Shown: positions 8,378 to 17,983, numbered from the stretch's first letter. The stretch is DNA of 64,000 nt from BOKV01 sp049289295 (GCA_049289295.1 JBATLL010000093.1:136209-200208), one strand, 5' to 3'. A program made the numbers and translations. Notes: generated from the letters alone by a model not told the origin.

Positions 8378-9526
8378 ATGGAGATAATCCGCTTGTCGAA
8401 CGAAACCGCGCGCTTCACCCGCTCCCTTTACACGGCGGAGCGTTTCTCCGATGCGCTGGACGAAACGGCCTATGTCGCGCTGCCCGATGACTGGTATGTC
8501 GCGACAACCGACGTGGTCGGTTCGCGCAAGGCCATTGCAGATGGTCGCTACAAGGCGGTCAACATGGCTGGTGTCGCCATGATCAGCGCCATCATGAACG
8601 CCCTTGAGACTCATGACATTCCCTATGTGTTTGGCGGGGACGGTGCCATCGTGGCGCTTGCTCCCGATGCCCATGGCATTGTTTCCAGTGAACTGTCCCG
8701 CCTTGTGACTTTCGCCCGTTCGCAACTGGAACTGGAGCTTCGCGCAGCCCTTGTTCCTGTCAGCCGTATTCGCAGCGATGGTCACGATGTCCGTGTGGAA
8801 GCGGTTCGAATTTCGCCCGCCATCGTCAACTATGCCTTTTCCGGCGGGGGGGCGAGCCATGCTGAAAAGCTGATGAAATCCGGCGAGTATCTTCTCAATG
8901 CCGCGCCGGAGGGCGAATCCCCAAACCTTGATGGCCTTTCCTGCCGGTGGAAGCCGATCTCGGTTACCGGGAAGAAAATCCTCTCGCTGATAGTTGAGCC
9001 GACTGGGGCCGTGAGCCCGGAGCAGTTTACCCGGATTGTGCAGACCATCACGGAAATGGCAGGCGGAGAGTATGCCAGCCCGGTTCCCATCGAAGGACCA
9101 TCGGTAGGCTGGCCTCCTGCAGGGCTCGAACTGGAAGCGCGGGCCTCGAAAGGCACCGCCAGCCTGATGAAGCGGCGACTTGTCCTCATCGCCATTACCC
9201 TGTTTGCCTGGTTTCTGTTTCAGACCGGAAAAAAGGCAGGGCGTTTCGATCCCCAGCATTATCGCAAGACGACGGGTTCCAACACCGATTATCGCAAGCT
9301 GCAGGATGGCCTTCGCATGACCCTGGCGCTTGATTCGCAGCGCCTTGGCGAATTCGAGAAGCAATTGCAGGCATTCAGGGCTCAAGGCCTGATCCGCTAC
9401 GGCACCTGTATTCAGGACAATGCCATCATGACCTGTTACGTCCCTTCACCAATGGAGGACGATCATTTCCATTTTCTCGATGGGGCAGGTGGTGGATATG
9501 CGGCTGCCGCTTCTGCGATGTCTTGA
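8378..9526 (+). CDS. DUF3095 family protein, cyclase-like
   Basis: 382 residues, resembling the uncharacterised DUF3095 family. Residues 37-48 (DDWYVATTDVVG) and 83-89 (YVFGGDG) recall the two metal-binding Asp sites of class III nucleotide cyclases and GGDEF enzymes: Asp45 and Asp88 are the candidate ligands. A hydrophobic stretch near residues 268-284 (LVLIAITLFAWFLF) may be a membrane helix, with a C-terminal domain of about 100 residues after it. A nucleotide-cyclase-type activity is an inference from the motifs; no product is known to me. It follows truA after 47 bases and may be read through from that operon. Confidence 0.75.
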   Translation: MEIIRLSNETARFTRSLYTAERFSDALDETAYVALPDDWYVATTDVVGSRKAIADGRYKAVNMAGVAMISAIMNALETHDIPYVFGGDGAIVALAPDAHGIVSSELSRLVTFARSQLELELRAALVPVSRIRSDGHDVRVEAVRISPAIVNYAFSGGGASHAEKLMKSGEYLLNAAPEGESPNLDGLSCRWKPISVTGKKILSLIVEPTGAVSPEQFTRIVQTITEMAGGEYASPVPIEGPSVGWPPAGLELEARASKGTASLMKRRLVLIAITLFAWFLFQTGKKAGRFDPQHYRKTTGSNTDYRKLQDGLRMTLALDSQRLGEFEKQLQAFRAQGLIRYGTCIQDNAIMTCYVPSPMEDDHFHFLDGAGGGYAAAASAMS

Positions 9527-9621
9527 AGCCATCGCTAGGATTTGACGACCATACCACCTGTTTCCACGCCCAGTGCCGACACAACCAGCTTGCCGAGGGG
9601 TACCGGCGGCTGTGTGCGTAT

Positions 9622-10821
9622 TCATTCCCGAGACGAAAACCAGCTTTCCATGAATTCAAGGTAGATTGCCGTCAGCTGGTCCAGATCGCCAAGCGCCACG
9701 CGCTCATCGACCTGGTGCATGGTCTGGCCGACAAGACCGAACTCGACGACCGGGCAATAATCCTTGATGAAACGGGCATCGGAAGTGCCGCCGCCGGTGG
9801 ACAGTTCTGCAGTACGGCCTGTCTGCGATCGGATGGCAGCATTGAGTGAAGAAATCAGTTGCACGTCGCGGGTGAGAAAGACCGGCGAAACGCGCCCGAT
9901 CCATTCCACTCGAAAATCCACCGCGGCAGCCTTACCACTGCGATTGCGTCCTGATCTGGCACCTTCTTCCAGTCGCCTGGTGATCTCCGCCTTTATCGTC
10001 TCGCCGTTCCAACGATCATTGAATCGGATGTTGAAGGCGGCGCGCGCCTCTGCGGCAATGACATTGGTCGCCGGATTGCCGACATCGACCGATGTGACCT
10101 GCAGGTTGGTTGGTTGAAACAGATCCGTTCCCGGGTCAAAGGGCGTGGAAAGCAGGCCGTCCAGAAGGTCGCACAATCCGTGAACAGGATTGTCGGCAAG
10201 CTGGGGATAGGCCGAATGGCCCTGCTTGCCGGTCACAACGATGCGACCTGACAGGGAACCGCGCCGACCATTCTTGATCGTATCGCCAATGGCGTTGGGA
10301 TTGGATGGCTCTCCAACAATCGCCGCGTCCCACTTCTCGCCTTTGGCCGCAGCCCATTTGAGAAGCTTGTCGGACCCGTTGATGGACGGACCTTCTTCAT
10401 CCCCCGTGATCAGCAGCGAGACAGAACCGCGCGGACTGCCATGGCGCTTGATGAAGGCAGCGATCGCGGCCACGAAACAGGCTATGCCTCCTTTCATGTC
10501 CACCGCACCGCGGCCATAAAGGAATCCGTTCGAAATTTCACCGGAGAAAGGCGGGAATGTCCAGTCTTCCGACGCCCCCGGTGGAACGACATCGGTATGT
10601 CCGGCAAACATCAGATGCGGGCCACTTTCGCCCAGTCGGGCATAGAGATTTTCCACGTCAGGTGTGCCCGCATCGCTGAACACGGGTCGATCGACCGTGA
10701 AGCCCAGTGGTTCGAGCACTTCCTGCAGCACACTCAGCGCTCCGCCCTCGACGGGCGTCACCGAAGGGCAGCGCACGAGCGCCTGGAGGATTGAAGCGGG
10801 AGACTGGATATCGATAGGCAT
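9622..10821 (-). CDS. dapE: Succinyl-diaminopimelate desuccinylase
   Basis: 399 residues of the M20 metallopeptidase family. Metal-site motifs are visible: FAGHTDVVPPG, GRGAVDMKGG and TGDEEGPSINGS, with GGGTSDARFI and GLVGQTMHQVDE at the C-terminus. It releases L,L-diaminopimelate and succinate in the succinylase branch of lysine and peptidoglycan precursor synthesis. The start is taken at MPIDIQSPASIL, which matches the family N-terminus; an in-frame ATG 18 codons upstream would overlap the next gene. dapD lies in the same minus-strand run. Confidence 0.95.
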   Translation of the reverse strand: MPIDIQSPASILQALVRCPSVTPVEGGALSVLQEVLEPLGFTVDRPVFSDAGTPDVENLYARLGESGPHLMFAGHTDVVPPGASEDWTFPPFSGEISNGFLYGRGAVDMKGGIACFVAAIAAFIKRHGSPRGSVSLLITGDEEGPSINGSDKLLKWAAAKGEKWDAAIVGEPSNPNAIGDTIKNGRRGSLSGRIVVTGKQGHSAYPQLADNPVHGLCDLLDGLLSTPFDPGTDLFQPTNLQVTSVDVGNPATNVIAAEARAAFNIRFNDRWNGETIKAEITRRLEEGARSGRNRSGKAAAVDFRVEWIGRVSPVFLTRDVQLISSLNAAIRSQTGRTAELSTGGGTSDARFIKDYCPVVEFGLVGQTMHQVDERVALGDLDQLTAIYLEFMESWFSSRE

Positions 10822-10852
10822 GGCAAAGCCATATTGCCCGACGCAGCCGGGG

Positions 10853-11584
10853 TCAATTGCCCGGCGGATTTTCAACGCGACCGGCTACCTTGCCGGGATC
10901 GATCAGCATGATCTTCTGCCAGATCTTTCGCGACAGATTGGAACCCAGATTTTCAACATCATTGACCGCCTCGACGACATAAGTGTCTGGAACAGCCTGC
11001 GCATAAAGAGCTGCAAGCTTTCCGGTAATGGCGAGCATTTCCGAGCAATAATCCAGATAGCGGGACAGATCCGCCTTTGACAGGCTTCTGACCGGAGACG
11101 AGGCTGTTCGCCTGAATCCGCGCTTGAGCGTCACCGGATCCTTGGTGAGCTGGTGCATGTCGATGATGTGGATCAGCGAGCGCAGGGGGTGAAGACCGTC
11201 CAGGACACGGCGGCGCTTTATGCGTTCTTCTGCCTTGAACAGTGTCAGGAAGCCGATGCCTCCCAGGACGAGTGTATTGATGGTTGCTTCGATGCCCTGA
11301 ACGAAGTCGAACCCGCTTGGCCCAACCCGGTCAAATGACAGGAAGGTTCCGACAAAGACGAAGACCAGCATCCCGCACACAAGCGCAAATACGATCAGGA
11401 GCCGCAGCCACCAGATCGGCTGTTCCAGCCCTGCAGCATTGTTCTTGGTGTCGGTTGCGATGTCGACCAGGCCCGCACCCACACGGGCCAATCCCGAATT
11501 GGGAAAGCGCTCCGCGATCCGCGCGCTGATTGTGCGCGTGGTCGCGATGATCATGTCCGGGTCAAGCGTCCTGTAACTCATCAC
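10853..11584 (-). CDS. Conserved hypothetical membrane protein
   Basis: 243 residues, family not recognised. Two clear membrane segments are seen, near residues 57-82 (PIWWLRLLIVFALVCGMLVF) and 95-117 (IEATINTLVLGGIGFLTLF), followed by a basic, mostly helical cytoplasmic part of about 125 residues without cysteines of note. It sits between dapE and a DUF805 gene in a minus-strand run with dapD, an arrangement I associate with Hyphomicrobiales. A link to cell-envelope synthesis is suggested only by the neighbourhood. Confidence 0.7.
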   Translation of the reverse strand: MMSYRTLDPDMIIATTRTISARIAERFPNSGLARVGAGLVDIATDTKNNAAGLEQPIWWLRLLIVFALVCGMLVFVFVGTFLSFDRVGPSGFDFVQGIEATINTLVLGGIGFLTLFKAEERIKRRRVLDGLHPLRSLIHIIDMHQLTKDPVTLKRGFRRTASSPVRSLSKADLSRYLDYCSEMLAITGKLAALYAQAVPDTYVVEAVNDVENLGSNLSRKIWQKIMLIDPGKVAGRVENPPGN

Positions 11585-11618
11585 CGCAGCTTGCCCGAAA
11601 AGCGTTTCAGAATTGTTT

Positions 11619-12002
11619 TCAGACCTGATTGGCGAAAGGCGGCGGTCCGTGGCGATTTGTGCCTGGCCAGGACGGCAGCAGCATCAGGGCGAGAACTGCC
11701 AACCCATTGATCCCGGGAACAAAGAGCACGACCGCAAGTGTCGCGGGCTGATTGATGTCATTCAGCCGCTTCGCAGTCATGGCAAGCATGGACCAGACGC
11801 TGACCGGAATGAAAATCAGCGTCGCCAATCCCCACAGCACGGTCTGCCCTTCATTGCCCTGAACGGCCAGGATGCGCGCAACGATGACCGCGAAGATGGA
11901 CACCATGAGAAGCGACCCAAGAATGTAGGACTGGCGCGCAATACGCCCGCGCCAGCCGAACAGCACCCATCTGACTGTCGGATTTTCTGGCGCGTCGCTC
12001 AT
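11619..12002 (-). CDS. DUF805 family small membrane protein
   Basis: 127 residues with about three to four hydrophobic helices (near residues 27-45, 56-76 and 86-110). The N-terminal WVLFGWRGRIARQSYILG and the AMTAKRLNDIN box are the recognisable DUF805 signatures. Function unknown. It starts eight bases after the dapD stop and is probably cotranscribed with it. Confidence 0.85.
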   Translation of the reverse strand: MSDAPENPTVRWVLFGWRGRIARQSYILGSLLMVSIFAVIVARILAVQGNEGQTVLWGLATLIFIPVSVWSMLAMTAKRLNDINQPATLAVVLFVPGINGLAVLALMLLPSWPGTNRHGPPPFANQV

Positions 12003-12010
12003 GTTTCGCT

Positions 12011-12865
12011 TCAGTCCCGCAGCAATTCGTTGATGCCGGTCTTAGAACGGGTCTTCTCGTCCACGGTCTTGACGATGACGGCACAGTAAAGCGAGGGGCC
12101 GGGTTCGCCGTTCGGAAATGGCTTGCCTGGCATGGCACCGGCCACCACAACTGAGTAGGGCGGCACTTCTCCGTAGAAAACTTCGCCGGTGGCCCGATTT
12201 ACGATCTTGGTCGACTTTCCGATATAAACGCCCATGCCCAGCACCGAGCCTTGGCGCACGATGCAGCCTTCAACCACTTCCGAGCGCGCACCAATGAAGC
12301 AATTGTCCTCGATGATTGTCGGGCCTGCCTGCAGCGGTTCCAGCACGCCGCCAATGCCCACACCGCCCGACAGGTGAACATGCTTGCCGATTTGGGCGCA
12401 GGATCCAACGGTAGCCCAGCCATCGACCATCGAACCTTCATCCACATAGGCACCAAGGTTGACGAAGGATGGCATCAGCACGACGTTTTTCGCGATGAAT
12501 GCTCCCTGGCGCACGATTGATCCGGGAACGGCGCGAAAGCCTGCTGCACGAAACTGGTTTTCGCCCCAGCCTTCGAACTTGGAAGGGACCTTGTCCCACC
12601 AAACCGAATTGCCGTTGCCACCCTTGATGACTTCCATGTCGTTGAGCCGGAACGAAAGCAGCACCGCTTTTTTCAGCCATTGATGGACGGTCCAGTTGCC
12701 ATCCTCACCGCGCGATGCCACGCGGGCCTCGCCGGTGTCGAGAAGATTGAGGGCCTCACTGACCGCATCCCGGATTTCGCCGGTCGTCGCTGTGGATACA
12801 TTGTCCCGGTTCTCGAAAGCAAGTTCGATAGTCTTTGCGAGGTCGCCATGCGCGGTCTTGGCCAT
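12011..12865 (-). CDS. dapD: Tetrahydrodipicolinate N-succinyltransferase
   Basis: 284 residues, the standard length. A left-handed beta-helix of hexapeptide repeats runs from about residue 105 to 220 (AYVDEGSMVDGWATVGSCAQ is one turn region), with HLSGGVGIGGVLEPLQ and EDNCFIGARSEVVEG typical of DapD. It transfers succinyl from succinyl-CoA to tetrahydrodipicolinate, the step that commits to the pathway finished here by dapE. The start at 12865 has a good AGGAG seven bases upstream. Confidence 0.96.
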   Translation of the reverse strand: MAKTAHGDLAKTIELAFENRDNVSTATTGEIRDAVSEALNLLDTGEARVASRGEDGNWTVHQWLKKAVLLSFRLNDMEVIKGGNGNSVWWDKVPSKFEGWGENQFRAAGFRAVPGSIVRQGAFIAKNVVLMPSFVNLGAYVDEGSMVDGWATVGSCAQIGKHVHLSGGVGIGGVLEPLQAGPTIIEDNCFIGARSEVVEGCIVRQGSVLGMGVYIGKSTKIVNRATGEVFYGEVPPYSVVVAGAMPGKPFPNGEPGPSLYCAVIVKTVDEKTRSKTGINELLRD

Positions 12866-12983
12866 TTCTTTACTCCTGCCTGTCACAAAGTGGCTCTAAG
12901 CGATGCGATGCTTAAGGTCAATTCGCTTTGCCGAATGGCCGGGGATCGCCACGAACTGGCGCAACATCGACAGGACGGAAAGA

Positions 12984-13826
12984 ATGGAAGACAAGGACGA
13001 AGCTGGCTGGAAAGCGCTTGTGCGCTCGCCGCAGGACATCGAGAAGGCGCACCATATTCCGCGTACGCCGCAAACGCTGGCACCCGCCTATCGGCTGGCA
13101 TTTGACGACAAGGATTTCCTGTGTCGCGAGGAATTGCGCCCGGTGAGGCTGCAGCTTGAACTCCTCAAGACCGAGATGATCCTGCAGGAGAGGGGCATTC
13201 GTTCCACGGTCGTGCTCTTTGGTGGCGCGCGCATTCCCGAGCCGGGATCACAGGCATGGGCGGCAAAGAACGAAACCCAGCGGCGCAATCTCGAAGCGCT
13301 CGCCCCCTATTATGAAGAGGCGCGAAAATTTGCGAGCCTCGTGTCGGACTATTCTGCATCGACCTATCATCGCGAGATGGTGGTCGTCACGGGTGGCGGT
13401 CCAGGCGTGATGGAAGCCGGCAACAGGGGGGCCGACGACGTGGGCGCGCCCTCGATCGGGTTGAACATCGTGCTTCCACACGAACAGGCGCCCAATGAAT
13501 TCGTCACGCCGGGCCTTTGCTTCAATTTCCACTATTTCGCCATCCGCAAGATGCACTTTCTCATGCGTGCAAAAGCCATCGCCATTTTCCCGGGCGGATT
13601 CGGCACCATGGACGAAATGTTCGAATCCCTGACGCTTATCCAGACGAAGCGCATGGAACCCGTTCCATTCCTCCTGTTCGGCAAGGAATTCTGGTCCAAG
13701 GTGATCAACTTCCAGGAATTGGCCGATCAGGGCACGATTTCACCGGATGATATCGACCTGTTCCACTATGTGGACACCGCCAGCGAGGGCTGGGAAGTCA
13801 TCAGCGCGCACTACGCGCTGGATTGA
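12984..13826 (+). CDS. LOG family protein (TIGR00730-type Rossmann fold)
   Basis: 280 residues. The core has the two hallmark motifs: GGGPGVMEAGNRGA (nucleotide-binding loop) and PGGFGTMDEMFE (the PGGxGTxxE catalytic box). About 70 extra residues precede the Rossmann domain, so it is a long form, closer to nucleotide 5'-monophosphate nucleosidases than to the short plant-type cytokinin activators. The start at 12984 has an AGGACGGAAAG site. It is divergent from dapD. The substrate (AMP-like nucleotides) is inferred from the family. Confidence 0.88.
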   Translation: MEDKDEAGWKALVRSPQDIEKAHHIPRTPQTLAPAYRLAFDDKDFLCREELRPVRLQLELLKTEMILQERGIRSTVVLFGGARIPEPGSQAWAAKNETQRRNLEALAPYYEEARKFASLVSDYSASTYHREMVVVTGGGPGVMEAGNRGADDVGAPSIGLNIVLPHEQAPNEFVTPGLCFNFHYFAIRKMHFLMRAKAIAIFPGGFGTMDEMFESLTLIQTKRMEPVPFLLFGKEFWSKVINFQELADQGTISPDDIDLFHYVDTASEGWEVISAHYALD

Positions 13827-14125
13827 TCCCTTGTGTGTCCGGATGGTGGCATTGTTGCCATTCGGTCACTTTTGCGCCTGAATTTCTCTCGCCAGTGCAG
13901 ATTCTGGACGTCCGGGCCAATTTTATTGATCCCGGAAGTCAGGCTTTAACGGTTGATTCCCATGACTATTTCCCGGTTGCAGGAAAGCCCGGAGTGGGCG
14001 GATCAACTTTTGTGTCAAACTACACAGTCTGGCCGCTTTTGATTCACTAAATTGTAACCATGTGAGTTTGAAAACACCGTCATGCTTCGCGCAAAAAAAG
14101 AAGCGTCCATGCAGGGAGAACGGTA

Positions 14126-14347
14126 ATGGCTGGCAAGAGCGAACGCAGGATAGTGCTGATGGGTGCCGATGGATTGCTGCGCGAGGCAGGTGCCGAACGT
14201 CGTGACACATGGGCCAAGGTCAGCCATGGCGCCCAGCGACTTGTTCCCTGCGCATTTGAGGCGTCCGGCCAGGCTCTGGCAGGAACGGGCGCACTTGTGT
14301 TCGAAGGCGAACTGCTCGAATTGCCGAGCCTTTCGCGCCGCCACTGA
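14126..14347 (+). CDS. Small hypothetical protein
   Basis: 73 residues, not recognised. It is credible as a gene because a GGGAGAACG ribosome-binding site lies just upstream, codon third positions are GC-rich like the neighbours, and it fills an otherwise gene-free gap. It has no signal peptide or membrane segment; the composition is mixed with Arg at both ends. It converges on the HAD nucleotidase gene 26 bases away. The opposite strand also has a long open frame, so this could be chance. Confidence 0.45.
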   Translation: MAGKSERRIVLMGADGLLREAGAERRDTWAKVSHGAQRLVPCAFEASGQALAGTGALVFEGELLELPSLSRRH

Positions 14348-14373
14348 GAGCGCGCAGCAGGCTGACAGCCCGT

Positions 14374-15078
14374 TCAGCCTTTGGGAAAGCGCGCTTTGTT
14401 CAGCACCGACAGGAACGCCCCGACATCATCGGTTACATGATCCACATAATTGTCTGAACTGCCATCCAGTTCCCAGGCTTCGGCAGTGTGGCTCACACCT
14501 TCCCTGGGAACGACCAGCACGGTCAACATTCCCATTTCCTTTGCAGCTTCCAGATTTCTCGGCATGTCCTCGAACATGACGGAGGTCGTCGGCTCACCGC
14601 CCGTATGCCGGAAAAAGGCATGATACGGCTCGCGCTGTGGCTTGGGAATGAAGGAAGAGGCGACAATGTCGAACACCGAATGGAACGCATCAAGCGGCAC
14701 ACCTATTGCAGCCAGTGTGTTTTCGGCATGGCGGACATCGCCATTTGTGAAGATGTGCTTGCGCCCCGGCAGCGCCGAGATTTCCCTGCCCAGTTCCGGA
14801 TTGAATTCCAGCCTCGAATAATCGATGTCGTGGACATCAGCCAGATAGTGATGCGGGTCGATGCTGTATTCGCGCATCAGCCCGTTCAGCGTCGTGCCAT
14901 GCTCCTTGTAAAGCCGCTTCTGCAGCACCCGCGCCTCGCCCTGGTCTAGGCCGGTCAGTCTCTGGACATAGGCGGTCATCTTCCAGTCGATTTGCGAAAA
15001 CAGGTCGCAGTGACGGGGGTAAAGCGTATTGTCCAGGTCGAAGACCCAGTCGGTGATTTTCTCGAATGCCTCGTTCAT
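14374..15078 (-). CDS. HAD-family pyrimidine 5'-nucleotidase
   Basis: 234 residues. Motif I is WVFDLDNTLYP (nucleophile Asp near residue 14), motif II IFTNGD, motif III around KPQREPYH and motif IV MFEDMPRNLEAAKEMG. The layout matches the SDT1/phosphoglycolate-phosphatase-like group often annotated pyrimidine 5'-nucleotidase in rhizobial genomes close to dapD. Specificity for UMP/CMP is inferred from family resemblance. Confidence 0.85.
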   Translation of the reverse strand: MNEAFEKITDWVFDLDNTLYPRHCDLFSQIDWKMTAYVQRLTGLDQGEARVLQKRLYKEHGTTLNGLMREYSIDPHHYLADVHDIDYSRLEFNPELGREISALPGRKHIFTNGDVRHAENTLAAIGVPLDAFHSVFDIVASSFIPKPQREPYHAFFRHTGGEPTTSVMFEDMPRNLEAAKEMGMLTVLVVPREGVSHTAEAWELDGSSDNYVDHVTDDVGAFLSVLNKARFPKG

Positions 15079-15205
15079 GTCACCCGATTAAACCCCTGCC
15101 TTTTGGCAAGCAACGGAAAACTCCGCGAAGACAACGCCACAGTTGCAACGAAATGTTCAATTTCTTGCCTTAGATGTCTTTTTAGAAAAGCGGGAGGTGG
15201 GGCGG

Positions 15206-15973
15206 ATGCGGCGGGTTGCAATCTATTCATTTCTGGTCGGGACAGGCGTCCTGGCCATTACACTGGTGATGATCAGCATCTCGGTTCCGCTTCTCGGAGA
15301 TACCTACCAGAAGACCATGATCGTCAACAGTGTGGTCGGTTGCTATGGCCTGGGAACACCGGTGACCTACTTCTGCCTTCGACAGGGCGAGCAATTGAAG
15401 GTCGCCAACAGGGAATTGATCCGCATTCAGGAGGAACTGGCCCTTGCGCATGCCGATCTGGTCGAAAAAGTTCGCCACGATCAGCTTACCGGCCTGCTCA
15501 ATCGCGAATTCCTCTTCGAAATGCATCGCGAAGTGCGCGAACATGGCCACTCCCACGCGGTTCTCATCATCGATGCGGATCACTTCAAGGCCATCAATGA
15601 CGAATTCGGACATTTCGCAGGTGACGAAGCGCTGCGGATGATCTCTGACGCAATCGGCACAGCGGTTCGCGACGACGATGTCGTTGGCCGGATCGGTGGT
15701 GAGGAATTCGGCGTGCTGCTGCCAGGCGCAACCGCGCTGGAGGCCAGAAGAGTCGCCGAGCGGGTTTGCAGGAAAGTCGAGGCACTTCGCTTCGTGCCGC
15801 AAGGCAGCAAGCGCAGGATTGCGTTGACCGTTTCAATAGGCGGTATTTCGGGCCAGTCCAGCGAAGCGCTTTCTTCCATGCTCGCTTCGGCGGATCGCAA
15901 CATGTATGCGGCCAAGAATGCCGGCCGCAATCGCGCTGTGATCGGGGACCGATTCCAGGATCTGGCAGCGTAG
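15206..15973 (+). CDS. Membrane diguanylate cyclase (GGDEF domain)
   Basis: 255 residues. Two membrane segments (about 4-30 and 38-58), a short coiled coil (60-90), then a GGDEF domain. The active-site loop is GGEEF at 164-168, intact, and the inhibitory site RxxD is RDDD at 155-158, the correct five residues upstream, so feedback inhibition by cyclic di-GMP is expected. The start at 15206 has a very strong GGGAGGTGGGG site. No other sensor domain is present. It is divergent from the HAD nucleotidase. Confidence 0.92.
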   Translation: MRRVAIYSFLVGTGVLAITLVMISISVPLLGDTYQKTMIVNSVVGCYGLGTPVTYFCLRQGEQLKVANRELIRIQEELALAHADLVEKVRHDQLTGLLNREFLFEMHREVREHGHSHAVLIIDADHFKAINDEFGHFAGDEALRMISDAIGTAVRDDDVVGRIGGEEFGVLLPGATALEARRVAERVCRKVEALRFVPQGSKRRIALTVSIGGISGQSSEALSSMLASADRNMYAAKNAGRNRAVIGDRFQDLAA

Positions 15974-16036
15974 CCATTCATCCAGGCCTGAACCTATTCT
16001 GTTGTAAACAGCCATGGGTTGGGTAACGCTCTGGCG

Positions 16037-16957
16037 ATGGAAACCTGGGTTATCATCACGGTCGCGGCTGCCTTTCTGCAAAACATCCGATCGGCAACAC
16101 AAAAGCACCTTACCGGAAGCCTCACCACACTGGGTGCAACCTTTGTTCGCTTCGGCTTCGGTCTTCCCTTCGCCTGTCTTTTCATGGGCCTGATGCATCT
16201 TGTCCTGCAGATGCCACTGCCTTTGACGAACAAGGCGTTCTGGGTATGGGTCGTGATCGCTGGGGCAATGCAGATTGGCGCTCAGGGGCTGCTTCTTGCT
16301 TCTTTTTCCCATAGTTCATTCACGGTCGGAACCGCCTATTCCCGCACCGAGGCCGTGCAGGCAGCCCTGCTTGGCTTTGTCCTGCTGGGCGACAGGATTC
16401 CCCTTGCTGCCCTGGTGGCAATCGCAATTGCCGTGGCAGGCGTGATCATCCTCGCTGTGGCGAGATCTTCCCTTACCCTTTCCGGTTTGCTCGCAGCCCT
16501 TGGCTCGCGCGCTGCCTGGATAGGCCTGGCGTCCGGTGCCGGGTTCGGCCTGTCGGCAACTGCCTACCGCGCCGCATCGCTGGCTCTGGCCCCGGGCTTG
16601 CCCGAACCGAACTTTCTCATGCAGGCGGGGTTCACCCTTCTGGTCACCATCGCCATGCAATCGCTGGCCCTGTTTGCCTGGATGGCATTTCGCGATCGCG
16701 GGGAAATCGCGCGCATTGCCAGAGTATGGAAATGGGGGCTTCTTGCCGGCGCCTCAGGTGCATCCGCTTCGTTCGGCTGGTTCATGGGCTTCACGCTTCA
16801 GGCCGCGGCGATCATCAAGGCACTTGCCCAGGTCGAGATGCTGTTCACCTATTTCTCGACGATTGTCATCTTTCGCGAGAAAGTAACCCCTGGCGAACTG
16901 CTCGGTTGCGCGCTGATCATCCTGGGGATCGTCGTCCTGGTTCTGGGCCAATTGTGA
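16037..16957 (+). CDS. EamA/DMT-superfamily transporter
   Basis: 306 residues with about ten hydrophobic helices in two EamA repeats. The second repeat ends in the usual LAQVEMLFTYFSTIVIFREKVTP-like segment (glutamate in helix 9, basic residue before the last helix). Start taken at METWVII; a TTG six codons upstream is a weaker alternative. DMT proteins export or import small metabolites; nothing nearby fixes the substrate. It converges on argB. Confidence 0.85.
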   Translation: METWVIITVAAAFLQNIRSATQKHLTGSLTTLGATFVRFGFGLPFACLFMGLMHLVLQMPLPLTNKAFWVWVVIAGAMQIGAQGLLLASFSHSSFTVGTAYSRTEAVQAALLGFVLLGDRIPLAALVAIAIAVAGVIILAVARSSLTLSGLLAALGSRAAWIGLASGAGFGLSATAYRAASLALAPGLPEPNFLMQAGFTLLVTIAMQSLALFAWMAFRDRGEIARIARVWKWGLLAGASGASASFGWFMGFTLQAAAIIKALAQVEMLFTYFSTIVIFREKVTPGELLGCALIILGIVVLVLGQL

Positions 16958-17023
16958 CGACGAACCCAGACTATCGCGCTTGACGGAGCGCAGTGCGTCC
17001 TGTCCGCATGGCTGAACGGATTG

Positions 17024-17935
17024 TCAGCGAACGAGCAGGGTACCCGCGCCATGCTCCGTGAACAGTTCGAGAAGAACTGCATGGGCCGTCTTGCCGTTGA
17101 GGATGACGACGCCTTCGACGCCTTTTTCGATGGCTTCAATGCAGGTCTCGACTTTCGGAATCATGCCGCCCGAAATCGTTCCATCCCCAATGAGCCGTCG
17201 TGCGTCAGCGACTGACAATTCCTTGATCAGGTTCTTGTCCTTGTCGAGCACACCCGGCACGTCCGTCAGGAAAAGGAGACGTGTGGCGTTGAGTGCACCC
17301 GCTATCGCTCCGGCAAACGTGTCGGCATTGATGTTGTAGGTGTGCCCGTCGCGCCCAGGCGCCACGGGCGCGATGACGGGAATCATCTCCGATTTGGCAA
17401 GCAGGTCGAGAAGCGTGCGGTCAACTTCCACCACTTCACCCACAAAGCCCAGATCAATCACCTTCTCGATGTTGGAATCGGGATCGATCATGGTCTTGCG
17501 GGCCTTCTCGGCAAACACCATGTTGCCGTCCTTGCCGCACAGACCGATAGCCCATTCGCCCTCGGCATTGATGAGCGCAACGATTTCCTTGTTGATGGAA
17601 CCGGCCAGAACCATCTCGACAATCTCGACGGTCTTCTGGTCGGTAACCCGCAAGCCGCCTTCAAAGCGCGACTCGATACCCATCCGCGTCAGCATGGAAC
17701 CGATCTGTGGTCCGCCGCCATGCACGACAATGGGGTTGATACCCGATTGCTTGAGCAGCGCAATGTCGCGTGCAAACGCCTGCCCAAGCTCGGCATTGCC
17801 CATGGCATGGCCACCATATTTGACCACCACGGTCTTGTTCTCGTAGCGCTGCATGTAGGGAAGCGCCTTGGAGAGCAGCCGGGCCTGGATTTCGTTTTCT
17901 GAAAGTTCCTGGGTTTCCATGGGATAGCCATCCAT
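17024..17935 (-). CDS. argB: Acetylglutamate kinase
   Basis: 303 residues. Amino-acid-kinase fold with TVVVKYGGHAM near residue 36 (phosphate-binding Lys), IVVHGGGPQIG, and the C-terminal GGMIPKVETC box. It phosphorylates N-acetylglutamate in arginine synthesis. Start at 17935; METQ at 17920 is the alternative. It is the last gene of the rpmH-rnpA-yidC-engB-argB run, 48 bases after engB. Confidence 0.96.
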   Translation of the reverse strand: MDGYPMETQELSENEIQARLLSKALPYMQRYENKTVVVKYGGHAMGNAELGQAFARDIALLKQSGINPIVVHGGGPQIGSMLTRMGIESRFEGGLRVTDQKTVEIVEMVLAGSINKEIVALINAEGEWAIGLCGKDGNMVFAEKARKTMIDPDSNIEKVIDLGFVGEVVEVDRTLLDLLAKSEMIPVIAPVAPGRDGHTYNINADTFAGAIAGALNATRLLFLTDVPGVLDKDKNLIKELSVADARRLIGDGTISGGMIPKVETCIEAIEKGVEGVVILNGKTAHAVLLELFTEHGAGTLLVR

Positions 17936-17983
17936 TGTTGCGGTGCTTGGGTAGAACGCAATGGCTCGATTTACAAGATGGCG

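Noticed and set aside
13827..14125. 75-codon frame at 13823-14050
   Set aside because: No ribosome-binding site and it overlaps the end of the LOG-family gene in another frame.
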